NCBI GenBank assembly: GCA_945486445.1
Contig: CALYTD010000042.1
Location: forward strand, 1 to 8,143
Source of the DNA: an uncultured Prevotellaceae bacterium
GTDB taxonomy: Bacteria > Bacteroidota > Bacteroidia > Bacteroidales > Bacteroidaceae
Length of the DNA stretch: 8,143 bases
Direction of reading: 5' to 3'
Below are positions 1-5,563 of the stretch, one piece after another. The notes under the pieces were generated by a model that made no database searches, was not told the DNA's origin, and worked only from the letters and a program-made list of their open reading frames with translations. Position 1 is the first letter of the stretch. Every line of letters begins with the position of its first letter. Made by a program: the position numbers and the translations under genes.

Positions 1-1398
1 GTTAGCGAGCGGAGTGTAACCATTGCTCTCCACGAGGTCCGTCCATGCGTCACGAATCACATTTCCGGGCTGCGCAAGGAAGAAAGTGGAGGTAAATGAC
101 TTCTTCGTTGCGTCCGTAGTCTTTTCCTTATAGTCATAAAGTTCATCCTTATAAACCTTGTTATAGTCAGAGCCTGTTATGTCCATACCGGCAAGCCAGA
201 TGTTCTGCAACTTCATAAGTCCCTGTGTTGCCGCTCCCTGAGTGTCGCCCTTCTCGTTGTCAAGGATGATACCAATAGGATAACCTATGGCAAGTGAGTT
301 CACGCAGTTAAGGCGAGTGTTGCGGCGCAGGTGCATTGCAGCCTGGAATTTGCCAAGAGAAGAACCGTTGTTGGGGAAGTAGTTGCCGCCCTTGATGTAG
401 TCAGTAGTGTTCTGGAAAGAGGCATCCAGTTTCGGACCCACAAACGTTATGTTGCTGAAAGTGGCGCTGGTCCATGGTGACACGGCAGAACCGTCAGCGC
501 AGTTGTCACTCTCAAAGCCGTTACTCTGTGACAGATCGGCAATCTTTGAGTCACGCACCGCAAGTCCGAACTGCACGTTTCCGGAGAAACCATTGTCCGT
601 ATCGAAGTCATCATCCCAACCTTTGTAGGCCACGAGGTACTTGGCGTTGACCTTACCGCCGAACCATTCAAAGGAGTCATCGTTGGAGTAAGACACTTGA
701 ACGTGGTCTATCTGCGTGCCAGAGCCCACAGAGCCGAGTGTGAGACCGTTTATCTCCTTGTCAGTATCAAACGGATAACCAGCGAACTCAATGCGCACAT
801 AACTCAGTACACCAGAGTTATCGGCATCGTCATTGCCACCGTGCTTGGTGCGCGGACCACCCTCTATCTGCATTTCCTGCTGGTTGTTCTGTGCCTTACC
901 GCAGAGAATCACACCTCCCCAGTCGCCCGGACGACGTGAGCCCTTGGGCTGTGCGGAGGTGAAGACGATAGGCTCTGCCGCCGTACCCTTGGCTATCAGT
1001 TTGCCGCCACGCTCCGCTATGAGGGCTGCCTTGGTCACCTTGTCACCCTTTATGACGGTTCCCGGCTCTATTGTCAGTTCCGCGCCGTCTGCTATATACA
1101 CCCAACCCTTCAAGGTATATGTGCCTTTCTTCAGCGTCTGCTTGCCCTTAAACACAAACTCCGCATCGCCGTTGCCTATCTCTGTGCCGTCTGCTGCCTC
1201 TTTGCCGTTAGCGAAGAGGATGTGGTCACAAGCCTTCACACCGCCATCTGTGGTCCACACGTAGGCACCGTTGTCTGTGCCACCGCCGTTACCATTGTCT
1301 CCTGTTGCGTCGTCACTGCTGCTGCAAGCCATGAAAGCCGCTGCCATCGCAAGGATGCCGAGGCATCCGAATACACTCTTTGTTTTCATTGTTTTCAT
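1..1398 (-). CDS. Secreted beta-helix-like lipoprotein, partner of the adjacent TonB receptor (C-terminus beyond window)
   Basis: The frame is open from the window edge, giving 466 visible residues with no stop. Two in-frame ATGs nine bases apart (1398 and 1389) are possible starts; the outer one is used here. The N-terminus is a type II signal peptide: Lys residues, a hydrophobic stretch, then the lipobox F-M-A-C with Cys25 as the lipidation site. The following SSSDD matches the Ser/Asp-rich signal that sends Bacteroidota lipoproteins to the cell surface, then comes a Gly/Asn linker (about 31-45). Residues 92-146 look like stacked beta-strand turns (LTIEPGTVIKG, then GGKLIAKGTAAEPIVFTS), typical of right-handed beta-helix folds. 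An Asp-rich loop WDDDFDTDNG (261-270) could hold a cation. Mature-chain cysteines at 57, 166, 300 and 365 could form disulfides. It lies 275 bp downstream of the TonB-dependent receptor. It does not resemble SusD. The ligand is unknown; the location beside polyphosphate genes suggests, but does not prove, a phosphorus compound. Confidence 0.85.
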   Translation of the reverse strand, partial: MKTMKTKSVFGCLGILAMAAAFMACSSSDDATGDNGNGGGTDNGAYVWTTDGGVKACDHILFANGKEAADGTEIGNGDAEFVFKGKQTLKKGTYTLKGWVYIADGAELTIEPGTVIKGDKVTKAALIAERGGKLIAKGTAAEPIVFTSAQPKGSRRPGDWGGVILCGKAQNNQQEMQIEGGPRTKHGGNDDADNSGVLSYVRIEFAGYPFDTDKEINGLTLGSVGSGTQIDHVQVSYSNDDSFEWFGGKVNAKYLVAYKGWDDDFDTDNGFSGNVQFGLAVRDSKIADLSQSNGFESDNCADGSAVSPWTSATFSNITFVGPKLDASFQNTTDYIKGGNYFPNNGSSLGKFQAAMHLRRNTRLNCVNSLAIGYPIGIILDNEKGDTQGAATQGLMKLQNIWLAGMDITGSDYNKVYKDELYDYKEKTTDATKKSFTSTFFLAQPGNVIRDAWTDLVESNGYTPLAN

Positions 1399-1423
1399 CT
1401 TTTTGTTTGTTGTTTGTTGATGC

Positions 1424-1439
1424 TTATAGTTACCTATAA
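1424..1439. promoter_or_regulatory. Small AT-rich dyad upstream of the lipoprotein
   Basis: TTATAG and CTATAA form a perfect 6-bp inverted repeat around a 4-base centre, 26 bases upstream of the first lipoprotein ATG. It could be an operator or a weak leader hairpin. No TAnnTTTG box was found nearby, so the promoter of this gene, if it has its own, is not identified. A dyad this short also arises by chance. Confidence 0.25.
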
Positions 1440-1524
1440 AGTTGTTTTGTGATTTTGTTGTTTAGTGGTTTGGGGGCTTGATGCTGGTTGGTTTCCACAC
1501 TCTTGCCTGGCCCTCAATCCTTTT

Positions 1525-1580
1525 TCCTTACGCGCCAAGGTGCGTACCTCCGCGTGCGGCAACCGTCCTCCGTCGCAAAA
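1525..1580. other. GC-rich patch in the same spacer, no gene
   Basis: This stretch between the 22-bp repeats and the lipoprotein leader is clearly richer in GC than the rest of the spacer. It can form a weak hairpin on either strand (CGCG at 1531-1534 with CGCG at 1551-1554, and AGGT at 1538-1541 with ACCT at 1546-1549, around a 4-base loop). The bases from about 1399 to 1480 are by contrast AT-rich and read as an AAC/AAA-rich leader before the lipoprotein start. No convincing small open reading frame was seen in the spacer. Confidence 0.3.
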
Positions 1581-1581
1581 G

Positions 1582-1669
1582 GGTGCTGATTACACTGCAA
1601 TCAGGTGCTGTTCACTGTGCAATCAGGTGCTGATTGCATTGTAAAGAGGTGCTGATTACCGCAAGGTGT
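1582..1669. repeat. Four tandem copies of a 22-bp direct repeat in the receptor-lipoprotein spacer
   Basis: Units begin at 1582, 1604, 1626 and 1648, an exact 22-bp period. Each starts GGTGCTG; units 1, 3 and 4 share GGTGCTGATT, and unit 2 has GGTGCTGTTC. The second half is best conserved in units 1 and 2 (both end GCAATCA) and decays in units 3 and 4. GCAATCAGGTGCTG occurs twice, at 1597 and 1619. At 1619-1637 the junction of units 2 and 3 forms a perfect 7-bp inverted repeat (GCAATCA / TGATTGC, 5-base loop). The array starts 5 bases after the receptor stop codon. The hairpin has no following U run on the minus strand, so it is not a normal intrinsic terminator. It may be a regulator-binding array (22 bp is about two helical turns), an mRNA processing or stabilising element, or a dispersed genomic repeat. 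Confidence 0.85.
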
Positions 1670-1673
1670 GTTG

Positions 1674-4478
1674 TCAGAACCTGTACGTTACCTGCAAGCC
1701 TATGTTCCTGCCGGGTTTGTAGCATCGTGTTATCTGCTCCACCTCCTTGGTGCTTCCGTCCGCCTGCACCACGTCGGCAAACTGCTTGTAGCACACCTTC
1801 TCCGCCAGAAGGTCGCGCACGTTGAACTTCACTTCCCACTGTTCGCCGAACCTTTTGGTAATGGAGAGGTCGAAGGTGTTGCGGGGCATCTCGTAACTGT
1901 CCGGCACACGGGCGTTGTCGTCACTGCCGGTGCTGCCAGAACTGCGTCCCACACCAATGATTCTCTTGCCTATGCGGTTGTAGAGCAGAGCCACGTCAAG
2001 TGCCGCCTTCTTGTTTTTGTAGAAGATACCGGTGTTCACAAGGTACGGCGACTGTCCCTGCATTGGGCGGTCTTTCTCCTTGGCACCTGCCTCAAAGTTC
2101 ACAGAACTCTTTATCAATGCGCCGTTGAAAGACCATGAGAAGTCCGGCAAGCCAATGAAATCGAGGCTCTTGCGGATGTCGAGTTCTATGCCGTAGTTGT
2201 CCGCACTCAGCGCATTCTTGTATGAATAGACGAGGTCTGTGCCGCCCGCCACGGTGTAAGTCCATTCTATCGGCGAATCAAAGTGTTTGTAGAAGGTTGC
2301 GATTGATATTTGTTCGCCACGACTTGGGTAGAATTCGTAGCGCAAGTCTATGTTGTCTATGTAGCAGTTACTCAGCTCCGTGCTGCCTTGCACGCTGGAA
2401 GCGAGGTCGAAATCGTAATACACCGACGGGCTGACCTCACGAAATTCCGGGCGGTTGACGCTCCTGCCGTACGAGAGACGCATCTGGTGCTTGTCGTTAA
2501 ACTTATACGTTGCGTTGACGCTGGGGAAGAAGTCGTCGCCCTTGTAGTGTGTGCTCATCTCGCTAAGTTCATAGTCCCGCGTGTTGGAGATAAGCTCCAT
2601 GTCATTGTGCTCGAACCTAAGTCCGGCGTGTATGCCAAGTTTCCCGAAAGGCAAGTCAACGGTAAAGTATCCCGCAGCCTGCGCGTTCTTGCCACGATAG
2701 TTATTGCGCATCTGCAACTGTTCAAGCAGATAGAACCCGTCCTCGCCCATGTATTGCTCGTCACTCAGCAGCGTTGGCAAGTCCATATAGTTGAATCCCT
2801 GCGGCAGGTTGTTGTCGGCATAGTTCCAGTTGTATATGAAGTTGCGCGTCTTGTAGTCTCTTGACCTGTGCTCCCAGTATGCTCCTGCCTGCAAGGCGGG
2901 TGTCCATGAACCGAAGAAGAACTGGTGTTTGTCGTTCACTGCGGCAGAGACGATGTGTTCATCCAACAGTGTCCATTCCCGCGAAGCGTCGTTTGAGGCA
3001 GTCCATGCAAGCACTCCCGTCTCCAAAGCGTCGTTGACGAGGTATCTTCTGCGGTCAGGCAGATGGCGGTTGGCATACGCATAGCCCAGACTCCAGTCCA
3101 GATTGTCCTGTCCAAGGCTGTGCTTGCCCGTCAACTGGGTGTTGTACGTGGTGCGGCTGCGGTAATAATACTCCGCGCTTTTCTCCTGATTGGACTGCGC
3201 GGAGATGCCCTCACGGCATGTATAGCGGTTGTTGCCTATCTGGTTAAAGATGTTCTTGAACTGATACTTGTGCTTGCCACTGGCGGTAAGCAGCGTCATG
3301 TTAAACATGGCTCCCAGTTTAACGTTGTGGTTATACTGGTTGTCGGTGCTGCGGCGGAGGTAGTTGGATTGGTCATTGTCTATGTCATACACGCCGAAGA
3401 GATTGTTGGTCATGTCGCTGTAAGTGCGGTATTCGTTGCTGTAATTAAGCGCGGCAAGCAGTCCGAGACGGTGTTCCGCCACCCTCCAGCTATGGTTAAG
3501 GCTCGCCGCCAACTTCATATCAGCGAAGGGCTTAAACTCTTTCAGCGACCAATCATTGTTCAGCCCGTTGCCTGTAAGGCTCGTTCCTGTGCCCGCCACG
3601 GTATTAAGCCGCGCGCCAATGCCGCCGTCCAGAGAGCGCAATCCGCCGTCAAAGCCGAGGAAATCAGTGCCGGAACCCTTGCTCTCCATAAAGTTCTGCC
3701 AGTGCGTGGCATCGTTCCAGCCACCGCCCACGGTGACACTGAAACTGTTGGCAGAGGGTATCTCCTGCGTGTTCACCATGATAAAACCGCCTGTGTAATC
3801 GGCAGGATACTCGGCAGAAGGCGACTTCACTATCGTGAGGCTCTCTATCTGGCTGCTCGGAATGAGGTCAAAGGAGAAGGCTCTTGAATCCGCTTCCGTG
3901 CTCGCTACGGCCCCGCCGTTAATCCATACGTTGTTATACCTCTGGGAAAGTCCCCTCACCATGACGAATTTGTCTTCTATCAGACTCACTCCCGGTATGC
4001 GCTTTATCACCTCACCGGCATTAGCGTCCTGCGTGAGTTTTATCTCTTGGGCGGACACATTGTTCACAACCACCGCACTGTTCTTTGCCAACTGTATCAC
4101 CGCCACGTCGGTATTGCGCCGTTCGGCACCCACCACAGAGACCTCGCCAAGCACTTTTACGTCAGGAGTCATGGCAAACGACTGCCTGGTTTGCGCCTCA
4201 TCAGCCTCAGAGGGCACGTCTTTCACGGTCAAAGTCTTGTAACCTACATAGTTAACGACCACCTCCTGCCTCGCGCCTTTCTTCAAGCCGGAGACCGAGA
4301 AGTTGCCATCCATGTCGGTAACGGCTTTCTTTCCCGTTCCCGTAACCTCCACCGTAGCACCGATGAGAGGCTCCTTTGTCTGCGCGTCAGTAACGCATCC
4401 CTTTATGGTCTGCGCCTGCACCGTGATGCACATCACTGCAAACGATGCCAGAATTACACCTTTCTTTACGTTAATCAT
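1674..4478 (-). CDS. TonB-dependent outer-membrane receptor (non-SusC type)
   Basis: This 934-residue protein imports a scarce ligand across the outer membrane using TonB-ExbBD energy. The signal peptide is about residues 1-22, with likely cleavage VQA|QT. Residues about 24-103 form the carboxypeptidase-regulatory-like domain common in Bacteroidota receptors (TIKGCVTDAQTKEPLIGATV, DMDGNFSVSGL, VNYVGYKTL). A TonB-box-like stretch, LGEVSVVGA, is at about 110-118. The plug follows at about 126-240 and includes RGLSQRYNNVWINGG, RAFSFDLIPSSQIESLTIVK and YPADYTGGF, the signature of receptors resembling the TonB-Xanth-Caul type. The rest is a beta-barrel ending NIGLQVTYRF, with the terminal Phe used by the outer-membrane assembly machinery. 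It is shorter than typical SusC (about 1000 residues) and no SusD follows; instead a beta-helix-like lipoprotein does. A promoter candidate and an upstream terminator suggest that it starts its own transcription unit. The substrate cannot be read from sequence. Confidence 0.95.
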   Translation of the reverse strand: MINVKKGVILASFAVMCITVQAQTIKGCVTDAQTKEPLIGATVEVTGTGKKAVTDMDGNFSVSGLKKGARQEVVVNYVGYKTLTVKDVPSEADEAQTRQSFAMTPDVKVLGEVSVVGAERRNTDVAVIQLAKNSAVVVNNVSAQEIKLTQDANAGEVIKRIPGVSLIEDKFVMVRGLSQRYNNVWINGGAVASTEADSRAFSFDLIPSSQIESLTIVKSPSAEYPADYTGGFIMVNTQEIPSANSFSVTVGGGWNDATHWQNFMESKGSGTDFLGFDGGLRSLDGGIGARLNTVAGTGTSLTGNGLNNDWSLKEFKPFADMKLAASLNHSWRVAEHRLGLLAALNYSNEYRTYSDMTNNLFGVYDIDNDQSNYLRRSTDNQYNHNVKLGAMFNMTLLTASGKHKYQFKNIFNQIGNNRYTCREGISAQSNQEKSAEYYYRSRTTYNTQLTGKHSLGQDNLDWSLGYAYANRHLPDRRRYLVNDALETGVLAWTASNDASREWTLLDEHIVSAAVNDKHQFFFGSWTPALQAGAYWEHRSRDYKTRNFIYNWNYADNNLPQGFNYMDLPTLLSDEQYMGEDGFYLLEQLQMRNNYRGKNAQAAGYFTVDLPFGKLGIHAGLRFEHNDMELISNTRDYELSEMSTHYKGDDFFPSVNATYKFNDKHQMRLSYGRSVNRPEFREVSPSVYYDFDLASSVQGSTELSNCYIDNIDLRYEFYPSRGEQISIATFYKHFDSPIEWTYTVAGGTDLVYSYKNALSADNYGIELDIRKSLDFIGLPDFSWSFNGALIKSSVNFEAGAKEKDRPMQGQSPYLVNTGIFYKNKKAALDVALLYNRIGKRIIGVGRSSGSTGSDDNARVPDSYEMPRNTFDLSITKRFGEQWEVKFNVRDLLAEKVCYKQFADVVQADGSTKEVEQITRCYKPGRNIGLQVTYRF

Positions 4479-4509
4479 CCTGTTTCTGTTTTACTTATTC
4501 ATTTCTGCC

Positions 4510-4544
4510 GCAAAGGTACGGGGATGATATTTCACAACCTTTGC
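4510..4544. repeat. 8-bp inverted repeat spanning the receptor promoter
   Basis: GCAAAGGT (4510-4517) and ACCTTTGC (4537-4544) are exact reverse complements separated by 19 bases. The left arm is the core of the proposed -7 box of the receptor gene, and the right arm overlaps its proposed -33 element. This layout could be an operator that a dimeric regulator uses to cover the promoter. It could also arise because the Bacteroidota -7 consensus happens to recur in a near-match on the opposite strand. Confidence 0.45.
4511..4538 (-). promoter_or_regulatory. Bacteroidota-type promoter candidate for the receptor-lipoprotein unit
   Basis: On the minus strand TACCTTTG (4518-4511) matches the Bacteroidota -7 consensus TAnnTTTG exactly. 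GTTG (4538-4535) is a partial match to the -33 TTTG element, 16 bases further upstream, slightly shorter than the usual spacing. Transcription would start near 4505, leaving a leader of about 27 bases before the ATG at 4478. It lies just downstream of the terminator hairpin of the preceding operon, as expected for a new transcription unit. Confidence 0.55.
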
Positions 4545-4572
4545 ATAATGATTACAAAAAGGTTAAGATGAG

Positions 4573-4618
4573 AAAAGCGGGTGGTCTGTCACATTTCCGT
4601 AACAGACCACCCGCTTTT
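4573..4618 (-). terminator. Strong intrinsic terminator after ppx, possibly bidirectional
   Basis: AAAAGCGGGTGGTCTGT (4573-4589) pairs perfectly with ACAGACCACCCGCTTTT (4602-4618), a 17-bp stem with a 12-base loop. In the minus-strand transcript the GC-rich stem is followed by a U run (CGCTTTTC), starting about 50 bases after the ppx stop codon. The plus strand also has a T run (CGCTTTTTA), so the element could stop transcription from both sides. It separates the porin-ppk-ppx genes from the receptor-lipoprotein genes. Confidence 0.88.
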
Positions 4619-4647
4619 TACTATATATAATAAGGTGTTTCTACACT

Positions 4648-4671
4648 CCAAAACCCACAATCTAAAACCTA
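4648..4671. repeat. GGTTT-rich intergenic repeat, copy 1, at the ppx stop codon
   Basis: On the minus strand AGGTTTTAG...TTGTGGGTTTT begins within the TAG stop codon of ppx. It matches 19 of 24 positions with the sequence at 7685-7708 that follows the porin stop codon, sharing the core TTGTGGGTTTT. Two copies, each right behind a stop codon, suggest a short dispersed intergenic sequence, though low sequence complexity makes some similarity likely by chance. Confidence 0.45.
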
Positions 4672-5559
4672 TTCCTTTTCTAACTTGCCGGCAAGTTCGT
4701 TTATTATACCGTCCGCAAGGCCAACAGTAGGCACAAGTATGGTATCAGTGTTCACCAGCCTTGCAACCATAAGAAACAACTGTGCGGCAGGGACAATCAC
4801 GTCAGCGCGGCTCGGACGCAGGTCGTATTCTATCATACGCTGCTCCACAGACAACGCGGACAGTTTAGAATAGAGGCGCGACAGCGTGTCAACACGCAGC
4901 GTTTCCTTTACCCGTTCTTTCTTGGGAGCGAGGCGGTAGAGCTTGTTTATATTGCCACCGGAACCAACTATGCGGATATTCTCAACCCCTTTGGTCAACG
5001 ACAGCACCGTGTCCTGCATCTCCTGCCATAGTTCCGGCGCCACACACTCATTGAGCATACGGATGGTTCCGATGTTAAAGGAACGCCCGGCAACCACCTT
5101 CCCGTCACAAACAAGTGACAATTCCGTTGAGCCTCCGCCCACATCCATGTACAACAGGTTGCCTTCGCCAGAGTAATTGTCACGGATTGTGCGCGCCTCC
5201 TCGTCTCCACTGATGATGTCTATGCGCAGTTTCGTCTCCTTCACCACGCGTTTCAGCACCTTGTGACCGTTCTTTGCCTCGCGGAAAGCGGACGTTGCGC
5301 AGATGCGATAGTCCTTTACGTCATAGAGAATGAGCAGTTGTCTGAAGATTTTCATGGTTCTCAGCAGCATCTCTTCACGCTCTTCGCCAATCTCACCAGA
5401 CCCAAACACGTCCATACCAAGGCGCAACGGGATGCGCAGGAACTGCAATTTCTTTATGTGTTGTTCGTTTTTCGTGTTCTCAACACTCTTTATTAGTATC
5501 CTTGCGGCGTTGGAACCGATGTCTATTGCCGCCAGGTTTGTGGAATTAAGATTATACAT
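4669..5559 (-). CDS. ppx: Exopolyphosphatase, short Ppx/GppA family
   Basis: This 296-residue cytoplasmic enzyme is expected to release phosphate from the ends of polyphosphate; the family also includes pppGpp phosphohydrolases, and sequence alone does not separate the two activities. The ASKHA-fold phosphate loops are visible: AAIDIGSNAARILI (10-23), MDVGGGSTEL (138-147) and VGSGGNINKL (198-207). ISGDEEAR (116-123) carries the Glu pair that includes the family's catalytic acid. Near the end PTVGLADGIINELA (277-290) is the usual closing motif. The length fits the short form made only of the Ppx/GppA domain, without the C-terminal HD-like domain of the E. coli enzyme of about 500 residues. The start lies 4 bases after the ppk stop (TAG-ATAA-ATG), so the two are almost certainly co-transcribed and possibly translationally coupled. 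A terminator follows. Polyphosphatase activity is favoured by this pairing. Confidence 0.93.
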   Translation of the reverse strand: MYNLNSTNLAAIDIGSNAARILIKSVENTKNEQHIKKLQFLRIPLRLGMDVFGSGEIGEEREEMLLRTMKIFRQLLILYDVKDYRICATSAFREAKNGHKVLKRVVKETKLRIDIISGDEEARTIRDNYSGEGNLLYMDVGGGSTELSLVCDGKVVAGRSFNIGTIRMLNECVAPELWQEMQDTVLSLTKGVENIRIVGSGGNINKLYRLAPKKERVKETLRVDTLSRLYSKLSALSVEQRMIEYDLRPSRADVIVPAAQLFLMVARLVNTDTILVPTVGLADGIINELAGKLEKE

Positions 5560-5563
5560 TTAT

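Noticed and set aside
833..1264. Plus-strand open frames opposite the lipoprotein
   Set aside because: The minus-strand frame has a signal peptide, lipobox and continuous fold-like pattern to the window edge. The plus-strand frames have none of these.
1619..1637. Perfect 7-bp hairpin as a terminator for the receptor gene
   Set aside because: It has no following U run on the minus strand and is explained by the 22-bp repeat units. Read-through to the lipoprotein remains likely.
1582..1669. The tandem repeats as a CRISPR array
   Set aside because: The units are directly adjacent with a 22-bp period and no unique spacers, and no cas gene is present.
3063..3887. A 274-codon plus-strand open frame opposite the TonB receptor
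   Set aside because: It is fully inside the receptor gene. Its Val/Ala/Arg-rich composition is what antisense reading of barrel codons produces, and no start signal or homology is recognisable.
1674..4478. Receptor as SusC of a polysaccharide utilisation locus
   Set aside because: The plug signature and length fit another TonB receptor type. There is no SusD-like gene or glycoside hydrolase in the window.
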